From assembly GCA_050732775.1 (NCBI GenBank), contig JBOHRN010000042.1, positions 1 to 15,881 on the forward strand: a stretch of 15,881 bases of DNA, read 5' to 3'. The notes beneath the pieces were generated by a model. The model was not told the DNA's origin and did no database searches. It saw only the letters and a program-made list of their open reading frames with translations. The translations under genes were made by a program, and so were the position numbers. Source of the stretch: JBOHRN01 sp050732775 (lineage in GTDB: Bacteria > Gemmatimonadota > Gemmatimonadetes > Longimicrobiales > Longimicrobiaceae). Positions 7,608 through 13,738 of the stretch are shown in pieces; position 1 is the stretch's first letter, and every line of letters begins with the position of its first letter.

Positions 7608-7979
7608 ATGTCTAGGAAGAAAATACCTTCGCGCGAAGAGCGTCGCGTTCGCCGCCACCGGCGGGTACGCAAGAAGATCTCGGGCACGGGCGAACGGCCG
7701 CGGCTGGTGGTTCACCGCTCCCTCAACCACACCGAGGGCCAGCTCGTGGACGACTTGCGGGGCGTCACCCTGGCCGGGCTGTCCACGCTGGCGGTGAAGG
7801 TTGTAACAGAGAGTGCAGGCACCAAGACGGAGCGGAGCCGGGAGGCCGGCCGCCAGTTGGCCGTGAAGGCGCGCGGCCAGGGGGTCACCAAGGTGGTTTT
7901 CGACCGGGGCGGATACCAGTATCACGGCCGCGTGCGCGCCTTCGCCGAAGGCGCGCGTGAAGGCGGCCTCGAGTTCTAA
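7608..7979 (+). CDS. rplR: 50S ribosomal protein L18
   Basis: The protein has 123 residues, the normal L18 length. A basic N-terminal tail (RRVRRHRRVRKKISGT) precedes the 5S rRNA-binding core; the C-terminal signature VVFDRGGYQYHGRVRAFAEG (96-115) is clear. L18 carries 5S rRNA into the 50S subunit with L5. The strand usually reading HIYAQ(V/I)(V/I)DD appears here as HTEGQLVDD (41-49), a noticeable divergence that may mark the lineage. The gene is intact, in the expected place and keeps the other motifs, so the identity is secure. Confidence 0.96.
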   Translation: MSRKKIPSREERRVRRHRRVRKKISGTGERPRLVVHRSLNHTEGQLVDDLRGVTLAGLSTLAVKVVTESAGTKTERSREAGRQLAVKARGQGVTKVVFDRGGYQYHGRVRAFAEGAREGGLEF

Positions 7980-7991
7980 AGGGAGAGCATC

Positions 7992-8525
7992 GTGGCACGA
8001 GACGGCAAGCGGGGAGGTGGCCGGGGACGAGAGCGCGACTCCGACCTGAAGGAAAACGTCATCCACATCAACCGCGTGGCCAAGGTGGTGCAGGGGGGGC
8101 GTCGCTTCTCCTTTACCGCGCTCGCGGCGGTGGGCGACCAGCAGGGTAAGGTCGGCACCGGGCTGGGAAAAGCCAACGAGGTGGCCGAGGCGGTCCGCAA
8201 GGCGATCGAATTGGCCCGTAGATCCATGGTCGAGGTGCCGGTCCGCGGCGGCACCATACCCCACGACATCGTGGGGCGGGCGGGGGCGGGCAGCGTGCTC
8301 CTGCGTCCGGCTGCCCCGGGGACGGGGGTCATCGCGGGCGGCGCCGTGCGCGCGGTGCTAGAGTGCGCGGGGGTCCACGACATCCTGAGCAAGAGCTTGG
8401 GGTCCAACAACCCGATCAACATGGTACACGCGACCATGGACGGACTCACCCGCCTCACCACCCGGGAGCGACTCGCCGAGGAGCGCGGTGTTCCGGTAGA
8501 GGCGCTGGGGGGCGGTCGTGGCTAA
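7992..8525 (+). CDS. rpsE: 30S ribosomal protein S5
   Basis: The protein has 177 residues starting from GTG, with GGGAGAG as Shine-Dalgarno. A glycine- and arginine-rich N-terminus precedes the double-stranded-RNA-binding-like domain (VVQGGRRFSFTALAAVGD, 32-49), then the C-terminal domain with LLRPAAPGTGVIAGGAVRAV (103-122) and KSLGSNNPINMVHAT (134-148). S5 contributes to decoding fidelity and to the mRNA entry channel with S3 and S4. The gene overlaps rpmD by 8 nt (GTGGCTAA). Confidence 0.98.
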   Translation: MARDGKRGGGRGRERDSDLKENVIHINRVAKVVQGGRRFSFTALAAVGDQQGKVGTGLGKANEVAEAVRKAIELARRSMVEVPVRGGTIPHDIVGRAGAGSVLLRPAAPGTGVIAGGAVRAVLECAGVHDILSKSLGSNNPINMVHATMDGLTRLTTRERLAEERGVPVEALGGGRG

Positions 8526-8718
8526 AGTCAGGGTTCAACAGGTCAAGAGCGGGATCGGCGCTCCCGGGAAACAGCGCGCCACCCTCGAGGCGCTCGGGCT
8601 CAGGCATCAGAAGAGCGTGGTGCACGACGACAACCCAGCCATCCGGGGGATGATTTTCCAAGTTCGCCACCTGGTGCGGGTGACTGAGCTCAACGGAAAG
8701 GGCGACGACAATGGCTGA
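8518..8718 (+). CDS. rpmD: 50S ribosomal protein L30
   Basis: The protein has 66 residues with a GTG start inside the end of rpsE. The core SGIGAPGKQRATLEALGLR (11-29) and HDDNPAIRGMIFQVRHLVRV identify bacterial L30, which is a small ferredoxin-like protein on the 50S solvent side. The start rests on the family N-terminus (AKVRVQQVKS) and on the 8-nt overlap. The short C-terminal tail (ELNGKGDDNG) lies largely over the rplO start, with another 8-nt overlap (ATGGCTGA). Some phyla lack L30, so its presence is mildly informative. Confidence 0.96.
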   Translation: MAKVRVQQVKSGIGAPGKQRATLEALGLRHQKSVVHDDNPAIRGMIFQVRHLVRVTELNGKGDDNG

Positions 8719-9160
8719 ACTACACGACCTCAAGCGGCCACCCCGGCAGGCCCGGAAGCGATTGGGGCGCGGTCCCGGCTCGGGTACCGGCAAGACCTCG
8801 GGGCGGGGACACAAGGGGGCCAAGGCACGGGCCGGGAGCGGCGGCCCGGGCGGCGGCAAGCCGTACTTCGAGGGTGGGCAGCAGCCCCTCCAGAGGCGGG
8901 TTCCCAAGCGGGGTTTCACCCCTCGTAACCGGCTGGAGTACCAGGTAGTGAACCTGCACCGGATCGCCCCTCTGGAGGAGGCCGAGATCACCCCGGAAGT
9001 TCTGCGCGCGCGCGGGCTGGTCCGTAGTGCCAAGAAGCCGGTCAAGGTCCTGGGCGGCGGGGAGCTCGAGCGGAAGGTGACCATATCGGCCCACGCCTTC
9101 AGCCGGCAAGCGCGCGAGACCATCGAAAGAGCGGGCGGAAGCGTGCAAGTGATCTCGTAA
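8711..9160 (+). CDS. rplO: 50S ribosomal protein L15
   Basis: The protein has 149 residues, the standard length. The N-terminal Gly-rich extension RLGRGPGSGTGKTSGRGHKG (17-36) threads into 23S rRNA; FEGGQQPLQRRVPKRGF (53-69) follows, and the globular C-terminus ends AGGSVQVIS. L15 is a late assembly protein. Its ATG lies within the rpmD 3' end, and only 4 nt separate it from secY, the usual order that places translocon synthesis after L15. Confidence 0.98.
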   Translation: MAELHDLKRPPRQARKRLGRGPGSGTGKTSGRGHKGAKARAGSGGPGGGKPYFEGGQQPLQRRVPKRGFTPRNRLEYQVVNLHRIAPLEEAEITPEVLRARGLVRSAKKPVKVLGGGELERKVTISAHAFSRQARETIERAGGSVQVIS

Positions 9161-9164
9161 GCGG

Positions 9165-10484
9165 ATGTCCAACCCCATCCCCGCGCTGTTCAAGATCCCG
9201 GAGCTGAAGCAGAAGATCCTCTTCACGCTCCTGATCCTGCTGGTCTACCGGATCGGGGCCCATATCGTGAGTCCAGGAGTAGATATCGAGGCCATCCGCG
9301 GCCTTTCCGGCCAACTCGAGGGGACTGTTTTCGGTATCTACGATATGTTCGTGGGGGGCGGCCTCTCCCGCGCCACCGTGTTCGCGCTGGGGATCATGCC
9401 GTATATCTCTGCCAGCATCATGTTCCAGCTGCTTGCGGCGGTCTTCCCCAACGTTCAGAAGATGCAAAAGGAGGGGGAAGAAGGGCGCAGAAAACTGAAC
9501 CAGTATACCCGCTACACCACGGTGGCCCTGTCAATCGCCCAGGCGTACGGGTACAGCGTCTTCCTCTCCGGTATCCCGGGCGCGGTGGCCAACCCCGGTT
9601 TCGGTTTTACCTTTACCCTGGTCCTCCTGCTCACCGCCGGGGCAACCTTTGTGATGTGGCTGGGCGAACAGATCACCGAGCACGGGATCGGCAACGGGAT
9701 GAGCTTGCTCATCTTCTTTTCGATCATCGAGAGCTTCCCCGCCGGCCTCGTCCAGACCTTCGAGCTGGTAACTCTGGGCGAGGTGTCCCCCTTCGCGCTG
9801 GTAGTACTGGCCGCGATGATGTTGGTGGTGATCGCCGCCACCGTAGCGGTGACCATGGCGATGCGTAAGGTGCCGGTGCAGATCCCCCGCAAGGTGATGG
9901 GCCGGGGCCGGGTGCGGGAGGGGCAAAAGTCGTTCGTTCCCTTGCGGGTCAACGCTTCGGGAGTGATGCCGATTATCTTCGCCCAGTCGATCATCATCGT
10001 CCCCGGCACCCTGGCCACCTTCTCGGACAACCGGCTGATCTCCACCTTTTCCGGTTGGTTCGAGTACGACACCCTGCCGTACTACGTGACCTTTACGCTG
10101 CTGATCATCTTCTTCACCTACTTCTACACGGCGATCATCTTCGACCCGGTGGACCTGTCGGAGAATCTGAAAAAGCAGGGGGCCTTCGTGCCGGGGGTCA
10201 AGCCGGGGCGGCGGACCGCCGAGTACATCGACCGGGTGTTGGGCCGCATCCTCCTGCCCGGTTCGTTCTGCCTGGCCGCCATCGCCATCGTTCCGTTCCT
10301 CATCCTGGACGGCTTCGGCGTGCCCTTCCTGGGCGGAGTGTTGGGCGGTACCGGCTTGCTCATCGTAGTGGGCGTGGCGCTCGATACCGTCCAGCAGATG
10401 CAGCAACACCTCCTGCTCCGCCGCTACGACGGGTTCATGAAGAGGGGGCGGGTCAAGGTGCGCGGCCGGCAAAAGTACATCTAG
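9165..10484 (+). CDS. secY: Protein translocase subunit SecY
   Basis: The protein has 439 residues and about ten membrane segments (approximately 19-36, 67-92, 116-136, 148-168, 178-198, 207-232, 266-284, 306-326, 366-382, 390-408). SecY forms the protein-conducting channel with SecE and SecG in the inner membrane. Diagnostic parts are the plug region (about 50-62), GIGNGMSLLI (174-183), the cytoplasmic loop PVQIPRKVMGRGRVREGQ (237-254) that contacts SecA or the ribosome, and LKKQGAFVPGVKPGR (335-349). It starts 4 nt after rplO without a strong ribosome-binding site in the gap, so coupling to L15 is likely. Confidence 0.98.
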   Translation: MSNPIPALFKIPELKQKILFTLLILLVYRIGAHIVSPGVDIEAIRGLSGQLEGTVFGIYDMFVGGGLSRATVFALGIMPYISASIMFQLLAAVFPNVQKMQKEGEEGRRKLNQYTRYTTVALSIAQAYGYSVFLSGIPGAVANPGFGFTFTLVLLLTAGATFVMWLGEQITEHGIGNGMSLLIFFSIIESFPAGLVQTFELVTLGEVSPFALVVLAAMMLVVIAATVAVTMAMRKVPVQIPRKVMGRGRVREGQKSFVPLRVNASGVMPIIFAQSIIIVPGTLATFSDNRLISTFSGWFEYDTLPYYVTFTLLIIFFTYFYTAIIFDPVDLSENLKKQGAFVPGVKPGRRTAEYIDRVLGRILLPGSFCLAAIAIVPFLILDGFGVPFLGGVLGGTGLLIVVGVALDTVQQMQQHLLLRRYDGFMKRGRVKVRGRQKYI

Positions 10485-10491
10485 TGGTAGG

Positions 10492-11148
10492 ATGGATCTT
10501 GTCCTCCTCGGCCCTCCGGGCGCGGGCAAGGGCACCCAAAGCACCCTGCTCTCGGAGCGGCTGGGCGTCCTCAAGGTAGCCACTGGCGACATGCTGCGCG
10601 ACGCCGTGCGCCGGGGCACCGGCTTGGGGGCCGAGGCCAAAAGTTACATGGACGCCGGGGAGTTGGTCCCGGACAAGGTTATCCTGGGGTTGATAAGAGA
10701 GGCGCTGCGGCAGCCCGAGTCCGAAAGAGGTGTAATCCTCGACGGTTATCCCCGTAACAGTGCGCAGGCCGCGCAGCTCTCCGAGCTCTACTCCGAGCTG
10801 GGACGCATCTTAGACGCGGTGGTGGCTATCGAGGTACCCCGAGAGGAGATCGTCCGGCGCGTGAGCGGGCGGCGGAGCTGTCCCGAGTGCGGCCGCGTAT
10901 ACAACGTCTACTCCGACCCGCCGGTTGCTGACGGGGTGTGCGATTCGTGCGGCGGCGCCCTGGCCCAGCGGCCGGACGACCGGGAAGAGACGGTTCGGCG
11001 CCGGCTCACCGTGTACCGGGAGCAAACCGAGCCTCTGATCGCCCACTACCGGAAATCCCGGGTCCCGGTTCTCGAGGTAGACGGCGACCGGCCGATCGAG
11101 GAGGTCCAGGAAGAGATCCTCTCGCGCCTTCCCCGGGCCAGTGATTGA
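10492..11148 (+). CDS. adk: Adenylate kinase, long form with zinc-type LID
   Basis: The enzyme interconverts ATP + AMP and 2 ADP in the cytoplasm. The protein has 218 residues, the long bacterial form. The P-loop GPPGAGKGT is at residues 7-15, the AMP-binding region includes TGDMLRDAV (31-39), and DGYPRN (84-89) stands for the more common DGFPR. The LID domain carries four cysteines, Cys130, Cys133, Cys150 and Cys153, so it should bind zinc structurally. The gene starts 7 nt after secY and overlaps map by 8 nt (GTGATTGA); secY-adk-map is a common order in many phyla. Confidence 0.97.
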   Translation: MDLVLLGPPGAGKGTQSTLLSERLGVLKVATGDMLRDAVRRGTGLGAEAKSYMDAGELVPDKVILGLIREALRQPESERGVILDGYPRNSAQAAQLSELYSELGRILDAVVAIEVPREEIVRRVSGRRSCPECGRVYNVYSDPPVADGVCDSCGGALAQRPDDREETVRRRLTVYREQTEPLIAHYRKSRVPVLEVDGDRPIEEVQEEILSRLPRASD

Positions 11149-11890
11149 CCTCAAGAGCCCCGCCGAAATCGATAAAATCGCGCGGGCCGGGGCCGTGCTG
11201 GCGGGGCTCTTCCGGGAGCTCCCCGGGCACCTGGTGCCCGGCGCGACCACGGCCGGGCTCGACCAGGTGGCAGAGTCCTTCATCCGCGATCACGACGGGG
11301 CTACGCCCGCGTTCAAGGGGCTCTACGGCTTTCCCGCCACCCTCTGCACCAGCGTGAACGAAGAGGTGGTGCACGGCATTCCCTCGCCGCGGCGGCGGCT
11401 TAGGGAGGGAGATCTGGTCAGCGTCGACTGTGGGGTGCGGCTGGACGGCTTCTACGCCGACGCAGCCGTTACCTTTCCGGTGGGTGAGGTGGCCAGAGAG
11501 GATGAACAGTTACTACAAGCCACCCGCCGGGCTTTGGAGCGCGGTATCGAGGAGGCCCGGGTAGGGGCCCGGCTGGGAGACGTGAGCGCCGCCATCCAGG
11601 AAGTGGGCGAGAGCAGTGGGCTGGGCGTGATCCGGGATTTGGTGGGGCACGGCGTAGGCAAGAGCCCTCACGAAGACCCGCAGGTACCGAACTGGGGAAG
11701 GCGGGGACGGGGTATGCGGCTGCCCGAAGGGTTGGTCATCGCCATCGAGCCGATGTTCAACGCGGGGCTCCCCGGCATTGAGACGCTGGCCGACGCCTGG
11801 ACGGTGGTTACCGCCGACCGACGCCGCTCTGCCCACTTCGAACACACGGTGGCCGTTACCGGAAATGGTCCGCGGATACTCACCTCGTGA
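11141..11890 (+). CDS. map: Methionine aminopeptidase, type I
   Basis: The enzyme removes the initiator Met from nascent proteins with small second residues. The protein has 249 residues with the pita-bread fold. All five metal ligands are present: Asp96 (VSVDCG), Asp107 (YADAAV), His170 (GHGVG), Glu203 (IEPMF) and Glu234 (FEHTV); His79 (VVHGIP) is the conserved substrate-side His. There is no N-terminal zinc or SH3-binding extension. The start is GTG within the 3' end of adk. This is the last gene of the spc block; an 86-nt spacer without infA follows. Confidence 0.97.
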   Translation: MIDLKSPAEIDKIARAGAVLAGLFRELPGHLVPGATTAGLDQVAESFIRDHDGATPAFKGLYGFPATLCTSVNEEVVHGIPSPRRRLREGDLVSVDCGVRLDGFYADAAVTFPVGEVAREDEQLLQATRRALERGIEEARVGARLGDVSAAIQEVGESSGLGVIRDLVGHGVGKSPHEDPQVPNWGRRGRGMRLPEGLVIAIEPMFNAGLPGIETLADAWTVVTADRRRSAHFEHTVAVTGNGPRILTS

Positions 11891-11910
11891 TGCCGCTCAA
11901 GTTGCAGTGG

Positions 11911-11939
11911 TTGCGTTTTGAATAGCAATCGATTATACT
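11911..11939 (+). promoter_or_regulatory. Sigma70-type promoter for the alpha block (predicted)
   Basis: TTGCGT (11911-11916) and TATACT (11934-11939) are separated by exactly 17 nt. The -10 element matches five of six consensus bases and the -35 three of six. The surrounding 40 nt (11911-11950) are about 30% G+C, far below the rest of the window. Transcription would begin near 11946, giving a leader of about 30 nt before rpmJ, which has GAGG at 11968-11971. The position between map and rpmJ fits independent expression of ribosomal proteins and RpoA. The site is predicted from sequence only. Confidence 0.6.
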
Positions 11940-11976
11940 ATCAAGCTATTTAGCAAACTCGGCCAGCGAGGCGAAG

Positions 11977-12093
11977 ATGAAGGTTCGGGCTAGCGTAAAG
12001 CCGATCTGTGACCACTGCAAGGTAATCCGCCGGCGTGGGGTGGTGCGGGTGATTTGCAAGCGGAATCCGCGCCATAAGCAACGGCAGGGCTAA
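11977..12093 (+). CDS. rpmJ: 50S ribosomal protein L36, zinc-binding type
   Basis: The protein has 38 residues. It begins MKVRASVKPICDHCKVIRR and ends NPRHKQRQG. The zinc ligands Cys11, Cys14, Cys27 and His33 are all present, marking the C+ form. L36 is the smallest 50S protein and helps stabilise 23S rRNA folding near the L7/L12 stalk base. The start is ATG with GAGG five bases upstream. It is the first gene after the predicted promoter, where infA would often come first. Length and ligands match the family well. Confidence 0.97.
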   Translation: MKVRASVKPICDHCKVIRRRGVVRVICKRNPRHKQRQG

Positions 12094-12129
12094 GACGCCG
12101 TCGATAAATGCCGCATTCGATAATCCAGC

Positions 12130-12510
12130 ATGGCTAGAATCGCGGGGGTAGACCTGCCCCGGAGTAAGCGCGTGGAGGTGGGGCTGACTTACATCTACGG
12201 CATCGGCCGGGCCAAGTCCCTGGCAATCCTCCGCGAGGCAGAGGTCGACCGGGACCGGCGCGTAGAGGACCTCTCGGACGAAGAGACCGGCCGCATCCGC
12301 CGGGTGATCGACGCCTCCCACAGGGTGGAAGGGGTCCTGCGTGCCGAGGTGGGGCGAAATATCAAGCGGTTGATGGATATCGGCTCGTACCGGGGAGTCC
12401 GCCACCGGCGGGGGCTACCGGTGCGCGGCCAGCGCACCCACACCAACGCTCGCACCCACAAGGGTCAGCGCCGCGCTATCGCTGGCAAGAAGGCGCCGCC
12501 CAGAAAGTGA
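12130..12510 (+). CDS. rpsM: 30S ribosomal protein S13
   Basis: The protein has 126 residues. It starts MARIAGVDLPRSKRVEVGLTY-like and carries GIGRAKS (24-30), a helix-two-turn-helix domain and RHRRGLPVRGQRTHTNART (91-109), with a basic tail ending KKAPPRK that reaches the tRNA sites. S13 lies at the top of the 30S head and bridges to L5. The 36-nt spacer after rpmJ lacks a recognisable Shine-Dalgarno (CATTCGATAATCCAGC). In E. coli, S4 represses translation from an rpsM leader pseudoknot; no equivalent is evident in this short spacer. Confidence 0.98.
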   Translation: MARIAGVDLPRSKRVEVGLTYIYGIGRAKSLAILREAEVDRDRRVEDLSDEETGRIRRVIDASHRVEGVLRAEVGRNIKRLMDIGSYRGVRHRRGLPVRGQRTHTNARTHKGQRRAIAGKKAPPRK

Positions 12511-12529
12511 TCGGAGCGTAAGGTAGATC

Positions 12530-12922
12530 ATGGCCAAACCGAAACAGGGCGCGCGTACTCGCGGCAAGCGGCAGGTAGAGAGCGAGGGTATCGCCTTCGT
12601 CAAGGCGACCTTCAACAACACTCTGGTCACCATCACCGATCTGGCCGGAAACGCCGTATCTTGGGGAAGCGCTGGCAAGGCGGGCTTCAAGGGTTCCAAG
12701 AAGTCTACCCCCTTCGCAGCGGGGATCGCCGCGGAACAAGCCGCCAAAGAGGCGCTCGCCGCGGGGATGAGGAGGGTACACGTGCGGGTGCAGGGGCCGG
12801 GTTCTGGCCGCGAGACCGCGATCCAGTCGCTGTCGGCCGCCGGGCTCCAAGTCCGCTCCATCAAGGACGTGACCCCGATCCCGCACAACGGCTGCCGTCC
12901 GCCCAAGAAGCGGAGGGTGTAG
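12530..12922 (+). CDS. rpsK: 30S ribosomal protein S11
   Basis: The protein has 130 residues, the normal length. After a basic N-terminus come ATFNNTLVTITDLAGNAVSW (26-45), RVHVRVQGPGSGRETAIQSL (82-101) and the conserved C-terminal tail DVTPIPHNGCRPPKKRRV (113-130). S11 sits on the 30S platform next to the mRNA exit and the Shine-Dalgarno helix. The start follows rpsM by 19 nt with a weak AAGGTAG upstream. A long structured spacer of 123 nt separates it from rpsD. Confidence 0.98.
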   Translation: MAKPKQGARTRGKRQVESEGIAFVKATFNNTLVTITDLAGNAVSWGSAGKAGFKGSKKSTPFAAGIAAEQAAKEALAAGMRRVHVRVQGPGSGRETAIQSLSAAGLQVRSIKDVTPIPHNGCRPPKKRRV

Positions 12923-13045
12923 TAAGCTCCTCCGCGCCGCCGGCGCTGGGGGTGTAGAGGAAGGTTGTCGCTAGCAAGGGTGTAAACCTCCGCGGACCGC
13001 GGGAGGGAAGAAGCCACGACTCTGAACGTACGGAGAAGACGGTCC
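12923..13045 (+). promoter_or_regulatory. Structured rpsK-rpsD spacer, possible S4 leader
   Basis: This 123-nt spacer is the longest in the window and has no gene. It contains a perfect 5-bp hairpin GCGCC-GCC-GGCGC at 12934-12946 and a second, larger one at 12987-13006, where CCTCCGCG pairs with CGC and GGAGG with one bulged G. No U-tract follows either, so they are not classic terminators. GGAG at 13032-13035 is the likely rpsD ribosome-binding site. S4 commonly autoregulates its own mRNA, so a control role is plausible, but this is inference; I recognise no named motif. Confidence 0.35.
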
Positions 13046-13684
13046 ATGGCCCGTTATACAGGTCCGGTTTGCAAACTCTGCCGCCGCGAGGGGCAGAAGC
13101 TGTTCTTGAAAGGGAGCAAGTGCTTCACCGACAAGTGTCCGGTGGAGCGGCGGGGGTATCCGCCGGGGGAGCACGGCCCCGCCTCCCAGCGCCGCCGCCG
13201 CCGGGCGTCCGAGTACGCCCTCCAGCTCCGCGAGAAACAAAAAGTCAAGCGCATCTACGGGTTATCCGAACGCCCCTTCCGCAACCTTTTCAACCACGCA
13301 GCCCGGCAGGGTGGGGTGACCGGCGACAACCTCATGGTGGCGTTGGAGAGCCGGCTCGACAACGTGCTCTACCGGATGGGGTTCGCCTCCTCGCGGAGCC
13401 AGGCCCGGCAGATCGTGCGCCACCGCCACGTGCTAGTGAACGGACGGACGGTGGATATTCCCAGCGCCCTGATCAACCCCGGCGACGAGGTCCGCCTGGC
13501 ACCGAAAAGCAAGGATCTGCTCCCGGTGGAAGTGGCCCTAGACGCCCAGACACACCCCGCCGCTGTCTCCTGGCTGGCCGTGGACGAGGACTCGCGGACG
13601 GGGCGGATGGTCGAGCGCCCGGCCCGCTCCGACATACCCCTGGCCGTGCAGGAACAACTCATAGTCGAGCTTTACAGCAAGTAA
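13046..13684 (+). CDS. rpsD: 30S ribosomal protein S4, zinc-binding type
   Basis: The protein has 212 residues. The N-terminus carries four cysteines, Cys9, Cys12, Cys26 and Cys31 (CKLC ... KCFTDKC), as in the zinc-containing S4 of Thermus. The S4 RNA-binding domain lies at about residues 99-165 (LESRLDNVLYRMGFASSRSQ, then HVLVNGRTVDIPS). S4 starts 30S assembly by binding the 16S five-way junction and shapes the mRNA entry channel; it is also a transcription antitermination factor in E. coli. GGAG lies 10 nt before the ATG. It follows the usual order rpsM-rpsK-rpsD-rpoA. Confidence 0.98.
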   Translation: MARYTGPVCKLCRREGQKLFLKGSKCFTDKCPVERRGYPPGEHGPASQRRRRRASEYALQLREKQKVKRIYGLSERPFRNLFNHAARQGGVTGDNLMVALESRLDNVLYRMGFASSRSQARQIVRHRHVLVNGRTVDIPSALINPGDEVRLAPKSKDLLPVEVALDAQTHPAAVSWLAVDEDSRTGRMVERPARSDIPLAVQEQLIVELYSK

Positions 13685-13689
13685 GGTGC

Positions 13690-13708
13690 GGAGGCGAGCG
13701 CCGTCTCC
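13690..13708 (+). promoter_or_regulatory. Hairpin in the rpsD-rpoA spacer
   Basis: GGAGGCGAGCGCCGTCTCC can fold into a 7-bp stem (GGAGGCG with CGTCTCC, one G-U pair) around a 5-nt loop. It begins 5 nt after the rpsD stop and ends 30 nt before rpoA. No run of T follows, so a terminator is unlikely; mRNA processing or attenuation between S4 and RNA polymerase alpha would be possible. In GC-rich DNA such a stem can also arise by chance. Confidence 0.3.
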
Positions 13709-13738
13709 TACGCTCCGGCTGTTTCGCGAACATCAGAC

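Noticed and set aside
6906..8264. 452-codon open frame on the - strand opposite rpsH to rpsE
   Set aside because: It is antisense to four conserved genes. Long antisense frames are expected at this G+C, and the translation (rich in His, Leu and Arg) has no recognisable motif.
11890..11925. Eleven-codon ORF (ATG overlapping the map stop, TGATG)
   Set aside because: It is very short, has no Shine-Dalgarno, and its sequence overlaps the predicted -35 region. It is not a remnant of infA as far as can be seen.
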